Notes: generated by a model not told the origin, from the sequence alone. DNA of 64,000 bases from Ischnura elegans (GCF_921293095.1 NC_060251.1:55073585-55137584); one strand, 5' to 3'. Positions 39,776-51,892 are shown, numbered from the stretch's first letter. Numbers and translations are program-made.

Positions 39776-40519
39776 AGTCCCCTTGGTGTTATTAAAGAAA
39801 TTTTTGACAAACTTTTGTTTTCCGCAAGGCAGAAGTTAGTGTTGGATGTATTTTTTCTCGGAATTTTAGCCTGGTTGTTCCGTCCTTGGTTACCGACGAA
39901 TCGAGGTCTAAATGTATCAGAAGATGAAATGAGCCAAAATTTTACGTCTTCACCGGTAGAATCCCCAAATAAAATGTGTAGTTATTTTTTACATCTTGCC
40001 GCTAAGGCATGAACGTTTCTTAGATTTCGATAAAAATGAGTAAAACGTAATAAATACAATTTGCTAAAAAAATCGGGTTGACAGTTTAAAATTTGGAGGT
40101 ATTTCAAAACTCCTAAATGCAGTGAAAGTTATTTTTTTTTCAAATCGAAAAAAGAACATTTTTATTGCTAAAACTTTAATAATACAGCACTTAAAACCAA
40201 AATTCACTCATTTTTTTACGTCCAAGAAACCTTTTTCTCCGGAATAAATTAGTTAGGCGCGGAATACGACCGCGCTCTCGCGACCCAATCACGGTCAGCT
40301 GACAAGACCTTGAGCCCCCATTCGTCCTCCGTACCCTCGCGGTTTGTTTAGCTATGCACAGGGGAACAATTTCCCTTGAGCCTGGCTCAATCAATCTGCA
40401 ATGGACCTGATTTTTTAGCTGATAGATTCTACTCTCAATAGCACATTTCAAGATTTTGAATAGGAAAATTCGAGAAAAATTAAATTAAAAAAGGTTCAAC
40501 AGATTCAGGCTTCAATTGG

Positions 40520-41500
40520 TGGAAGTTAGACATATTTAAATAAATAAAAGATCGTAGCACTTTTATTTATATAAATTAAAAGAAGGTTTAAAACTAAATA
40601 CGCTTTTCCAAAAACCGTACTAAAAGCACAAAAATATAAAAATAAGCTTTTCATCACTCGGAGAATATATCTTGGGTACTGACTAGGTTTACTAGATATG
40701 AGTGCCACAGAGCCTTACCTATATAGGTTCCAGATAGGTGAGTAAGGATTGGCGCGCAACATTCATATCTAAACCAGTGGCTTAGCTATGGGGGGATGAG
40801 GGGATAGATCCCCCCAAAGCCTCAGAAAATGTATTACTATACTAATGTTTTCCTTGCTGTGATGATTAGCCGTAGAATTACGAGGTAAACCCAAATTTTA
40901 AGTGCCAAAATGGTGTAAAATGTATTTCCAGGCAAGTCAGTTTTCAAAAATTTTCCCGTTGCTTGGGAGAGGGTTGAGGGTAAGGTCGCCCCCAGATCCC
41001 TCAATCCTCCCCCAAAACAAATTCCTAGTTACGCCTCCGATCTAACCCTAACCAGCACCCACGCCTTATTCCGCGAGAGATAAAAACCTTATTTTTGTAC
41101 TATCTAGTGCATTTTTTACTGTTTTTTTTTTTGAAAAATTGTGTTTTTATATTTTTTTATTTTATTATTATTAATCTCTACTTTTTAGTGGAGGATCATG
41201 TAATCGATTAAATCAGTGCTGTGAAAGAAATTCCTTTAAAAAAATATGTATGAGCGATGCTAAATATTGAGAAATTTTGAAAACATTTTTCCATGGAAAT
41301 TTATTTGATTAATTAGAGCACAATGGAAAATTTTTCAAATCCCTGTTAATAATTATTGTATTGTCATCAGAAGCAATTAAACGGGCGATGTTTCAAGCTG
41401 ATACGACAATTGGAATTGGGTTAAAATTAACTATAAGGTTCCATCGACGAAACAGACAAAGAGGTGAAGAAATTTAAGAAAAAAGACTGTAAAAAATGAG
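40520..41500. repeat. Dispersed repeat family C, copy 3, split by a hAT-like element
   Basis: Contains AAAAATAAGCTTTTCATCACT, then an inverted relative, then GATACGACAATTGGAATTGG and TTCCATCGACGAAACAGAC, matching 14208-15330 and 16640-17000. The hAT-like element at 40775-41039 sits in its middle. Confidence 0.65.
40775..41039. mobile_element. hAT-like family B element
   Basis: Ends CAGTGGCTTAGC and TAGTTACGCCTCCG; flanks ATCTAAAC (40767-40774) and ATCTAACC (41040-41047). The interior is the reverse complement of the element at 2692-2960 (GCCTCAGAAAA..., GTAAAATGTATTTCCAGGCA). Confidence 0.85.
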
Positions 41501-41662
41501 CCATACCTAAGAAATCACAATAAAATAGCATTTGACTGTGATCCTGAATGTTACTTCTTATGCTTGGCCTATTTATTTCTTTCTACATTTCTAAATTCTC
41601 CTCGTAAAAGTAACTATTTTGCATTTGGCAAACATTATTCAATTTAATCGCCTACATTACAG

Positions 41663-41703
41663 GTTCGTATCGTCTAGTTGAGTAACACTTCACATCAGAC
41701 ACC
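41663..41703 (+). other. 5' UTR part of GST gene 2 exon
   Basis: Acceptor CCTACATTACAG at 41662. The 41-nt untranslated stretch leads to ACACCATGG, a near-ideal start context. This mirrors gene 1. Confidence 0.65.
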
Positions 41704-41839
41704 ATGGCGCCGAAATACAAGCTCATATACTTCGACACCGAGGGATTGGGCGAACCTATCCGGTTTCTGTTCGCTTACGCGGGGGTGCCGTACGAGGATT
41801 TCCGCTTCAAGCGCGAAGATTGGCCCAAGCACAAGGACT
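41704..41839 (+). CDS. GST gene 2, coding exon 1
   Basis: Encodes residues 1-45 plus one base, with catalytic Tyr9 and Trp40. Donor GACT|GTAAGT. A transposon begins only 16 nt into the intron. Confidence 0.95.
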
Positions 41840-44800
41840 GTAAGTGCTGATAAGACAGTGGCGTAGCGAGAGGGGGGGGGGTCCGGACCACCCCCACCCC
41901 CCGAAATATTTTAACACAATTACTTTGCTTCATAAAAGGAAACAAAATATTGAAATATCATGAATAAAAATATTTCTTTGTAAAATGAATTTTTTCGATT
42001 TTGAAAAGTGTTAAAATTAGTTTAAAACCCTCCTTAGTACCCTGTTTTTTTTAATTTCCATCCCTGGTTTTGGACCCCCCCCCCCCCCAAACGAAATTCC
42101 TGGCTACGCCACTGTGACAAGACATGAATGCGTCTGTTCATTTTGTATCTTTTGGTTCTTATGACAATAATGTCCTCCTATTAAATTAATAGATGAAAGC
42201 GATACTTCGTGGAAATTCCGAACGTTAAACATGGTAAATGAGAAAATTTTGAACTTTCTTAAGTATTGAGGAGGTGCTAAAATGAGTGGGAGAAAAGAGA
42301 AGCCTCCTAAAAACCTTAGTAGAAGACGGCACAACCTATTTGGCCACATTGTAAGGCAGTATAGCCTGATTAAAATAATCGTAGAAGGACAGGTGGAAGG
42401 GAAGAAGGTCAAGGGACGGCCACGAATGAGTTCACAGGTTACAAATGATGTAAAAAAGAAGATATACGTCGCTATGAAAAGGCTAGCGAATAGGAGGGAG
42501 AGCTGCGTCAAACCAATCTTACGATTGTTGACTTATGATGATGATGACTCAGCTTTTTCACCACTCCAATCCATTTTATAGACAGAGAGCCATATTTAGT
42601 TTTCTCCTGCCTTGAAAATTACGCTGAGACGTTGAAATTCATCGGGGTACAAACAAACTGTGGAAATTAAAAATTATATTCATTTGCCATTTTTCAAGAC
42701 CACTCACGCCTATAGGGACTGAGTTCGACTTAAAGTTTAGTTGGGCAATAAATTAGCACGTAAGAGTTGTGAATGTGTGAACGATTTTAGTGGACCAGAA
42801 CGGAACATATACAAATTCCTCAATAAAATTAGAACAGTTCTTCTGTTTTTTCTGTTCATACGTTCTTATAAGTCATTGGTTACATTCCTTGGTAATACGG
42901 TGCAATAACTCATTTATTCTCGCCTTCATTCATTGACACTTGCAAGTGTTTGTGTGTCATATAGCCTTCACGGTTGTGATGAAGTTTTCAGAGAGAATTT
43001 TCGAGATTTGATACTCTTTTTGCTTTTTGAAAGATGTCATTCGGGTCATTCATGATGAGTCTACATTTACTATTTTATAATATCTTCTTTAGTCCTCTCA
43101 CACGGTTTGATGGACATTTTCGTCCTTCTGGCTAACGAATTAGGAACTCCTACCTATCATAGATATTTTAAGGTATCGTCATTAATCATAGATATTTTAA
43201 GTATTCATGGAAATTAATCAATCATTCGCCACTTGTAAAAATTCATTTTTGATAACATTGAGAGTTACACCAGTCCTTGCCGGAAGTGAATTTTAGACAC
43301 GTTTGAATGATCTTCTACGACACGAATATTACAATAATGGAGTCCCCTTGATCTACGACCAGCTAAACTGGAAGATGGGAAAATATGCATTTTCATGGTT
43401 ACGTGGGCAATTTGAAGTCAACTCAAGAAACACATTTGCAACTTAAATTATGTCTCATTAGTGTTTGTCATACCAGTAGAGTTGGCAGCGACTCTCTTCC
43501 TTAAAGGAAATTATTCACAGATAAGCCTCTATATTCGGCGAGTAACAATTGATACAGCACTGGAGTACATCGGCTAGAATAAGATAAGCACTTACGCAAA
43601 GTAGATGAACCTTTTAACTGCCCGAAAGAAATATATCGTGCGTGGAAACATGAAAATAAATATCCAACGTCGACCGTTAGGTCCCCTGCAAGGACGAACT
43701 ATTTCACTTCTTCATTAGAATTCCGCGTGTTCATCAAAGGGTGCGAGACTAATGATCTTCAACTCGTTCATTTAGGTTTACAGAGGCGTCGGTGGTGTAA
43801 TGGTCAGCATAGTTGCCTTCCAAGCAGTTGATCCGGGTTCGATTCCCGGCCGACGCAAATTTTAATCTCTATTTTTATTGTCAGTACTAAGGCGATATCT
43901 TTTTGAAGTAAGCTAATGAAGTCATTGTAAGTGACACCCATCTTCGCTAAAAAAAAATTCACTATTTTGGTAGGGATATGCATTTAAATTTATTTCAGCA
44001 ATCATATCAAATACTTTGCAAGGAAAATAATATGAGTGCAACAAATTTACATCCGCCGGGAATGGAAAACTTATCGGCAACTAGAAAGACAAAAATGCTG
44101 ACCATTGACGATAACTCATTATTTATCGTTTAGGAGAGATTTTACGCAATGGCTTTTGCTGCTTTTTACCCAATGCGATTGCTAAAACCTTAAGGAAAAA
44201 ATAAGAATAAAGAACAAAACTTGAACAAAAAAATAGATAAATGGACATCAAGTGAAAGAAACAAAGGCATTTTCAATTAAGATGAGTTTAGCTCAATGCA
44301 CTTGCTTCGACCTAAATGTAAAATACTTGCGTCGGCCGGGAATCGAACCCGGATCAACTGCTTGGAAGGCAACTATGCTGACCATTACACCACCGACGTC
44401 GTTGGAGGAAGAGTATGAACTTGCTGTATGGAAAACAAAGCTCATATTTTGATGAGCAAGCAGAAATGGTACGACTGAGGCTTGAGAATTTTTTCCTTTG
44501 TAAGAAATATCAAATACATTGCGGATGCATGTGTTCATGCTGTTTTGTATAGTGTATCCAAGTAATACACGTTAGAACCAAACAAGGGTAAAAATTATAA
44601 GTTTCAAATTTGTGGGGACATTTTTCGGGTTTTCCACCGTGTGCTTATTTCGTTAAATACTGACGTTTCGAGTGGTAAGCCCGTTATTTTCTTCAGGGAA
44701 GAATTTAGGTTAGTGTCAGCATACATAATGGTCTTTGATTGGTGATGTCTCAATTGTTGTTGTGTTTTATGGTTCACAATGTTCTTCAATGTGAGAGAGC

Positions 44801-47800
44801 ATTCCATAGGGTCCCAAGTTTCGTGTATGAATCGCTAATTCCTCAACAAGTTTGGGAAACACGTAGGATATGCATATAAATTACTATAATAACAAGTACT
44901 AATCCTCGGTCACCATCTATGAACACGAATTAAGGAAATTAGCAACAGGTCAAAGTTTCAAAGCATAAAATACGCACCAAAAAGCTCAAGGTGGCTATAT
45001 GCATTAAACAAAAAATGAGGTCAATATTGAATCGCCAACATTCAGCATTATTACGGGAATAGGATAAAGTTCGAAAATAAAATAATTTAAAATAAATTTT
45101 ATGAAAACCCTAATATCTCTCCTTCCTTGCGTAGATTAAATTAAAATTAATAAGTAAATTAAATTAATTGATAAAATACGGAAATAATAAAAATGATTTT
45201 TCTTACTGTGAAGCTTTGATAAAGATAGTCATACATGTAACTCACAGCTTCAGGCTATACAATATAGAAGTGGCTAACATTGATTTTAGCTTATATTTAA
45301 AATTAGAAGAATGTAAAGCTGAAGGTTACTGATCTAAAATGAATACACATTTATTCCCATTAACTTATTTCGCTCTCTTTAATTGCTATCATTTTCACTG
45401 CAGCTGCACCATTTGGCAAAGTTCCACTATTGGAAGTCGACGGGAAGACGGTGCATCAGTCGGTGGCCATATGTCGTTATTTAGCCAATCAATTCAAACT
45501 CGCCGGAGACAATGCTTGGGAAAGCGTGCAATGTGACATGCTGATCGACTCGTTCGGCGACCTACGAGATCGTAAGTATTACAATCATAAATCATATCTC
45601 GTAAGGAATGAAAAAGATGGTAAATTGTCTCCTTAATTTTTCTCCCAAAAAACCCATCGAACTAAACATTATCACCAGTACAGCGACCACCAAGTATTTA
45701 TTTATTAATGAAACACGTTTATTGCTCACCAACATGAAAACAAAATGATAAAGTAGACTTTTACATACTTAAATTACGTTTTAATTTCAAATGTCAAAGT
45801 TAGCTGGAAACGCATAAATATAAATCCCAAAATAATCATTTAATTCTTATTTCAATTAATAAAAATTAATTCATCAAGATCACAATTATTGTTACACAAA
45901 ATTGATCGTAAAACTCTTTGGGAACTAAATTTTTGATAACACTGAGAGCATAACCTCATGCAACCTTTGCTTTGACAAGCTCATATCAAACTTACCATGC
46001 GTATTCTGTAAAGCACACACTGTTTAATGGGGCATTCTTACACGTAAAAATTCGTTTTGATCGTGTTAATACAGTATGCATGTAGAAAAAGGCTATGATA
46101 ATTTTATATGAGTAACGAGTCAATGAGATGCGATTGACTTGAGACTCATTATAAGACCGAGCCTCAAAACATCGTGGCATAATTACCTCGAAGGATAAAG
46201 TTATAAAAATATATTTTAAATTGTCGAAGGGTTAAGAATCCATTTTCTCAAAAACTTAAAGAGTCACAAAGGTGTTTTTTGTCTTTTCAAATTTCTAGGA
46301 ATATAGTATTAGGGATGTCTCATTTGGGATCAATCACTGAGTTATTGTTTCTTATTGAACTTAAATTAAAAATTTACCAACAAAAACTGGGCGAATACAG
46401 GTATAAACGAAGGAATATGACAGTGCTTTAAAAATATAAAAAAGTGTTCGTGACATTATGCACAGATAGTAGGATAGGTACCCAAAAAAAGAGAAAAAGT
46501 AAAAATTCTAGCGCATGAATTAATACCATTTGAAGTTGGAAAAGATATTTCGTCAGCCAGGAATCGAACCTTGGGTAACTGCTCCTAAGGAAAAGCTGAT
46601 AATTACCACCGACTTCTTCTCCGACACGTTTCTAAAAGAACAAAGGTACTGCTATCCAGAACTTCCTTTATATTAATCTGCGAAGGGGCATCAGACATTT
46701 TTGATCGAAGGCTACCAGGTTTTCAGAAGCGAATCTTAAGGGCCTACAAAATCTTCGTATCGCTTTCCATTTCACCGCCACGAGAGAACTAAAAAACAAA
46801 TATTTTCTACAACTCATAATTTCATAATTTGATTATTCTTTTACAATAGGTAACTGATAAAAACATCGAAAATCATAAGCATCTTTCTCTCAGGGAACAT
46901 TTTCCCCAAACACAAGTTTTCTCGTTAACTGCGAATTGCAAATAATACCACTTTCCTTAAACTTTACATCACATCCACGTATAAAAGTACTCAAATAAAA
47001 TTAAATAGCTTTCTGATGACAATATAAAGTCATGATATGAAATATATTTCGCAGTTCATTAGCATGAAATAAAATCATACACCAATATCAAATGTAAAAT
47101 TACAGACATTTTAGTTTATTCATCCAAAAACTAAAAGTTCATTGCAAAATAAGTAAATATACTTAGTATAGAACCTTAGCAGAAATGATAAATGAAAGTT
47201 TCTTCTTGCTATTATGGATTTATGTCACAAATGTATGTCTATAACTAATTTATTTAGAGTTCAGTCACTGTGCACAATTACATTCCATCTGATATCTGCT
47301 TTGGAATATAGGAAGTAAAGCATTACAAGAAACCCGAAACATATATGTTACACAATATATACACCCACGTTTTCTGCTCGTGAAGGGACCAAGTTTAGCA
47401 TTGTAGGAAACCACGAAGATACACACCTAACATTTAGCGAGCTCTGAACTGCTGGATATTTCTGTTATCATGTTCTAATCCCTATCACAATTTTTTTCCA
47501 AAAGTTGTCAACAAACTATTTTATGAGCAAGATGAGGAGAAAAGAGTGCAGATTTTGAAAGACTTGAGGAAGGACACGTTTCCCTATTACCTGAAAAAAT
47601 TCGATGAAGTGATAGCCAAGAACAATGGGCATTTCGTGGCGGGCAAGGTGAGTGGCTTACTTGCATCTATTCTTGACCACCTTATTTACTTGATAATGAA
47701 AGACAGCACCATTAATAGTGATTTTGCTATAACGCTTCAGTTTTTGTTAATATGCCTCATCCATGGGGCACATACTTATTGAGGAAACCTAATAATTTTT

Positions 47801-49290
47801 AATGAATTGATGTGATATAAAATCTTGTTCGATTTCTTGGTGTAGTTTTTCCTTTAAAATATGATATTAATGCATTGCTTTCCCAGAAATTGTGAATCTG
47901 TCCAAATTTTGAATGCACGAGAATTGACTTTTTTAAGCCATCCTAATCAATCATTAGATGCATGTACTACCTATGTGTCAGGTATAATATTCATGCCACT
48001 ACATGCCTAGTAACTACACTGGTAGTCGTTACTATATGCTAAGTCATTTTCAGCATATACAATTCATCATTTCTTCTAATTTATAAATCATTATATCAGT
48101 GAAACTACTACCATTAAATATAGTGAAATGGGCGTTTGATAACAGATATGCATTTGAGGTTTAATTTTGGTAAAGACGCACCACTCCCCCTCTTGACCTG
48201 TCGCGATAAGTCGTGTTTTGTCTTTTTCCATCACGTATAGCATGCTTAAAACTTAGCCATTAAAAAACCGTATTTAAAATAGGTTATCACCATGAAATTT
48301 TCATGTTAGGCACACATAGAATAGATCTCCGGCAAAATTTGCTGGTTTCTCAAATATGAAAGTTCTGTCTATGAAAATCTGAGAAAGTATTGAGGAATTA
48401 TTTTTTGAGATACAGGCAAGAGTTGACAAGAGTCTACTTCATATGAATCGCTTACTACAGAAAGGCATCATGTCCAAGTTGGATGATTTTTCTTTTTTCT
48501 TCTTTAAGTTGTTGCTGGGTGCAAGACTCGACGTTTTCTACCACTAGAAGGAAACATGTAATGGAAACATATATTCGGTGTTATTAGCATGGCATGTTTC
48601 CTTTTAGTAGGAAACGTTTAGTCTTGCACCGAGCAACAACTTAAATAAAAAAAGATAAATCGTCAAACTTGGACATGATGCCTTTGCGCAGTTAGCGATT
48701 CGTATGAGGACTCTAGTATCCGAGGGCTACGAGTGCAGTTTTTATAATCTTGGAGATGAGTGCAGATAATGTTTGGAGGGGTGTACAACATTGTTGTGGC
48801 AAAGGGATACAAGTAAATCACTGAAGAAATATATACATATACTTCTCATCATTCACTTGTAACGCTTTGTTACAAAAACATTGTGTGCTCTACTAACCAT
48901 CAGCTGCACCTATCTCCAAAATTATAAAAAACTGCACTTTTACCCCTTGAATTCTAGGATCCTCATATATGCCCTCAGATTTTCACTATGATATTATTAA
49001 CTTTAAAGCAGTAAAACTTCACGAAACTGACCGATCAAGCGAGAGTGATTCGTCTTCCTATAAGTTCATCTATCTGCCGCCGGGGTAAAACTAATCTGGT
49101 CTCATGGCCTGCATTCCAGCTTACGTGGTGCGACCTGTACATCGTGTGCCTGCTCGATGTGATACAAGGAAGGCTGAAGGAGGACATTGTGGTGAAGGAT
49201 TATCCCAATGTGAAAAAGATCTACGACACAGTGATGAACCTCCCGGCCATCAAAGCCTGGGTGGCTAAAAGACCGAAGCAGCAAAAATGA
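41704..49290 (+). CDS. Sigma-class glutathione S-transferase (prostaglandin-D-synthase-like), gene 2
   Basis: Paralogue of gene 1, on the same strand about 8.6 kb downstream of its stop codon. Coding exons are 41704-41839, 45404-45571, 47505-47647 and 49120-49290, giving 205 aa. Residues 1 to about 78 form the thioredoxin-like domain, with predicted catalytic Tyr9 (KLIYFD), Trp40, Lys44, Lys51, cis-Pro53 (GKVPLLE) and Gln64-Ser65 (VHQS). The helical domain has LTWCDLY at 150-156 and ends [10 protein letters not shown]. In the first exon 27 of 45 residues equal gene 1. Exon lengths 136, 168 and 143 nt and phases 1, 1 and 0 are identical to gene 1, so they arose by tandem duplication. Exon 3 has a short acceptor (TTTTTTTCCAAAAG), but the frame and length fit exactly. 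Expected cytosolic conjugating or isomerase activity; the substrate is unknown. Confidence 0.95.
41856..42114. mobile_element. hAT-like element next to the splice donor of GST gene 2 exon 1
   Basis: A 259-bp element with ends CAGTGGCGTAGCGAG and CTGGCTACGCCACTG; target duplication TGATAAGA (41848-41855) / TGACAAGA (42115-42122). It lies in intron 1 and leaves the GTAAGT donor intact. Confidence 0.88.
42270..42545 (+). pseudogene. LINE 3'-tail fragment in GST gene 2 intron 1
   Basis: The frame reads [32 protein letters not shown] and [20 protein letters not shown], the common C-terminal tail of a LINE RT protein, and ends at GATGATGATGA, a typical short 3' repeat. It is a different LINE family from the one at 61377-61977. 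The insertion is 5'-truncated. Confidence 0.85.
43786..43857 (+). tRNA. tRNA-Gly (anticodon TCC)
   Basis: A 72-nt cloverleaf: acceptor GCGTCGG pairs with CCGACGC, discriminator A; anticodon loop CTTCCAA gives TCC, reading GGA. Box A is TGGTGTAATGG (43793-43803) and box B GGTTCGATTCC (43836-43846). TTTT for polymerase III termination follows at 43860-43863. All stems are intact and no tRNA intron is present. It lies inside intron 1 of GST gene 2, same strand. Confidence 0.95.
44328..44399 (-). tRNA. tRNA-Gly (anticodon TCC), second copy with a changed first base
   Basis: On the minus strand it is identical to the copy at 43786-43857 except for position 1, A instead of G, which breaks the first acceptor pair (A opposite C72). 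The anticodon is TCC, boxes A and B are intact, and TTTT follows at 44323-44320. The two genes converge with 470 bp between them. The mismatch may lower processing or charging, so it may be a working gene or an early pseudogene. Confidence 0.85.
44610..44870 (-). mobile_element. Possible Penelope-like element 3' fragment
   Basis: The minus strand reads CTGAAGAAAATAACGGGCTT and CTCGAAACGTCAGTATTTAA, the 'GAAACGTC' type of text common downstream of Penelope-like retroelements. The upstream frame ([16 protein letters not shown]) may be the protein end. Assignment is from memory and is weak. Confidence 0.35.
45404..45571 (+). CDS. GST gene 2, coding exon 2
   Basis: Acceptor TTTTCACTGCAG at 45403. 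Encodes [25 protein letters not shown] and [11 protein letters not shown]. Donor GATC|GTAAGT. Confidence 0.95.
46549..46615 (-). pseudogene. Decayed tRNA-Gly-like sequence in GST gene 2 intron 2
   Basis: The minus strand reads GTCGGTGGTAATTATCAGC, then GGTTCGATTCCTGGCTGACG, matching the intact tRNA-Gly at both ends. The anticodon arm is altered and stems are broken. It is a relic of the intact copies in intron 1. Confidence 0.75.
47505..47647 (+). CDS. GST gene 2, coding exon 3
   Basis: Acceptor TTCCAAAAG at 47504, placed by phase and by equal length with gene 1. Encodes [23 protein letters not shown] and NGHFVAGK. Donor AAG|GTGAGT. Confidence 0.88.
48425..48712. repeat. Long inverted repeat in GST gene 2 intron 3
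   Basis: The left arm (GGCATCATGTCCAAGTT..., TTTAAGTTGTTGCT.GGTGCAAGACT) and the right arm are diverged reverse complements around 48570, with arms of about 100-140 nt. A second, smaller inverted pair follows (GTGCAGTTTTTATAAT near 48733 and ATTATAAAAAACTGCAC near 48920). They are probably fold-back elements. Confidence 0.85.
49120..49290 (+). CDS. GST gene 2, coding exon 4 with stop
   Basis: Acceptor GCATTCCAG at 49119. Encodes [13 protein letters not shown] through [16 protein letters not shown] and TGA at 49288-49290. It is one codon longer than in gene 1. Confidence 0.95.
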   Translation, partial: LTWCDLYIVCLLDVIQGRLKEDIVVKDYPNVKKIYDTVMNLPAIKAWVAKRPKQQK

Positions 49291-49312
49291 GAAAAATGTA
49301 AAAAGTGTGACA

Positions 49313-49318
49313 AATAAA
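49313..49318 (+). terminator. Poly(A) signal of GST gene 2
   Basis: AATAAA, 23 nt past the stop codon. Confidence 0.6.
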
Positions 49319-49319
49319 T

Positions 49320-51064
49320 TAAAAACTTAACTATAAACTATATATTTTCAAATATTAATGGCCCAAAAAAAAACTAATTTACCCGAAAAATCCATTTGAT
49401 TTTAAAATGGACTTAATACAGTGCTCTGTAACAAAAAATCGTAAACAGTATACACAATAGAGCCGAAGCATGTTACGGTATGTAATAAACAACCCTAGTA
49501 TCGTGCAACTTGTAAACACATGATGTAATATCTCCTCTGTTTTTAATTAGGCAAGCAAGAATCTGCCTGTATTCAGCGAGGTATATCTTTAGCCAGGACA
49601 AACATTAAGGTTATCGATAAAATTTATCGCGACATAGTAAGTCATTGTCGAGTAGTCATTATCAACATTTTCTGATTGGAAAACTTCTCCTCATCAACTT
49701 CTCCTCATCAACTTTATTTCATCTCAAAAAGTTGATGAGAGGACCTTACGTAAGAATATAGCAAAGAAAAGTGTATCATAATTTAGTTTCAAATTCTCTA
49801 GATTGTACCTTCTCGGTCATCCTCCTCTGAATGACTTTCTTCTATCCTAATGCTAATTATTATCTAATAAACATTCACATCAATCTGCATTCTCAAATTC
49901 AATATCCTAAATATCTAGAATTAAATATGATTAAGTATGTACGGTATAAATAATTTATCGCAAATTTGGAATTTTCTCTCTTTATGAGATAAAAATATAC
50001 CTTTATGAGAATATTGAACTTGAAGAGTATATATGCCAAAATGGAGTGAAACGCCCCCGAAAATAAAAATAAAATGCATGTCCTACATTCACATTGTCAC
50101 TGGTATCCGCTGTATGGAAGTAGTTCTGCAAAGGATCAGAACTTATGGAATGTGTGGTTCAAATAGTGAACCCAAAAGTTACAGAATTGCATGTTAGCTG
50201 ACATTATATTGATTTAGAAAATAACAAATTTAAAGGAACAATCGTCTTCATTTATACATTCGTGACGATAGAACAGATGATTTTAGGTATTATTCTCATG
50301 AATCAGGGAAACAAACTCGTGCTTTTTTGCGTAAATAATCGCCACTAGCGACGCTATATTAAGAGAAAGGCGCATACACGTTTTCACTCTACCCCAGGAT
50401 TTTAAAAGAATTTTTTTATGAATGGAGAAAGAATCGCGTAGGACACGATTGTAAGACCCCTTCCCATTTCTTATCCTTAGCTATTACAACAAATTTATTC
50501 ATAGATTACAATAATATAAAAATAATCTCCTAAAATTTAATCAAGAAAATATTTTTTTTCCATAACTCCAGAAAATTTCCAAGTCCCACGTTTTATTTCA
50601 ACCAAAGTTTATCCTTCAACCATTAGCTTTGTTTTCTGCGTCACTGCTTTTAATGTGGCTGGCCAATTTGCATTCCAATCATATTGATCCGGTCACATCC
50701 ACGCCCTAAGCGTAGCATACAAATATGTATTAGCTGCGGTTAAAACTTGAAGTACGTAATTAAGAACATTATTGATTGGCATAACAAGCGGCCACTAATC
50801 ATACAAAGGAATTAGGTGCAAGAGGTCATGAGAGACCGTTGTCGTCAATGAAAGGTAAGAATATGGAACGGATTCGACATACTTCAGGTAAAAATCGAAG
50901 GGAGCATTGATCCTTTTAGCCATTCCACCAATGTCAGGCCAAGCCCATAAAACAAAGAGTTATTTCATAATTTTTAATTTTTAATCAGATTTAAAGACAA
51001 GGAGGAATTTCATTATTGTTATTCTACTGTTATTCTATTCTACTATTCCATGGGGTATTTAAGA
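49320..51064. other. No gene seen
   Basis: AT-rich intergenic DNA after GST gene 2. A short direct duplication (ACTTCTCCTCATCA twice, about 49684-49711) is present. Confidence 0.4.
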
Positions 51065-51165
51065 AGCATTCTGGGAGCCTCCCCTTCCTTCACGTACTTC
51101 CCTATTTAATTCCTGATAAGGCCCACTCTCTTTCATTATATCTATAAAGAGATCACTTTTTACAG
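51065..51165 (-). pseudogene. LINE 3'-tail fragment
   Basis: The minus-strand reading IMKESGPYQELNREVREGRG matches the last part of the tail RLKGSTYALQRIEEGSGGRK seen at 61850-61910. Confidence 0.55.
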
Positions 51166-51221
51166 ACTCCCTACCTTTTTCAGTACCATTTCGACTACTT
51201 ACGCTTCCCTGGATCTTTTAA

Positions 51222-51892
51222 CACTTTGAGTGCCGGCCGCTAACTTCAAAGCCTTACTGAAAAATCCAGCCATTTTTATGAAATTCGCAATTTTTTTTAA
51301 ACATCGAAGCATCGAAAACATATTTATATCGATGTATATTTCAATAAAAATGGACTTTGCTCTTCTTTATGAATGAGTTGAATAACATTTATTGCTTACT
51401 TTTAAATATATATTTTAATAATGAAAACCTGCTGATTTTGAAAAATAAAAAAGTTGCAACAAATGAGGTACCGCCATAAAATGCATAATATTTTTATCAC
51501 GCTCAATTAGAACTATTTAAACCATGGAAATCATACAAAAGCATTGTTCCAAGCAAATCACTCAAAATCCTGGATGACAAAAAGGGTAATTGGACCCTCA
51601 ACGAACGGTTCTTTCCTCCAAAGAATTTTCACACTAAGTAGGCTGAGAAAAGGGTTCCGTCAGCTACAGAGGACTTTTCGTCCTCAAGGCATTAAAAGAA
51701 CTCTTTTTCCATCGAGCAGTTGCTTTTTGAAATAACAGAACCACTAAGCAGTAAACTGGAAAAGTACCATGGGCGAAATATTACAGCTTCACGCAAACAA
51801 AGTCAATAAAATAGAAAGACGTAACATTACGTCCATGGCAATCTTCAGAAAGATTAACAGGACGTAATATTACGCCCATGGCAGGATGAGTG
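51222..51892. mobile_element. piggyBac-like non-autonomous element
   Basis: A 671-bp block flanked by TTAA on both sides (51218-51221, 51893-51896), with ends CACTTTGAGTGCC and GGCAGGATGAGTG. Near the right end the word GACGTAA.ATTACG.CCATGGCA occurs twice. The TTAA duplication suggests piggyBac. Terminal similarity is only partial and no transposase is seen. Confidence 0.65.

Noticed and set aside
39725-40012. 95-codon frame after a dispersed repeat
   Set aside because: It has no ATG start at its 5' end and no recognised family; it starts in repeat sequence.
44252-44538. Frames over the second tRNA-Gly
   Set aside because: Translations of a tRNA gene; not coding.
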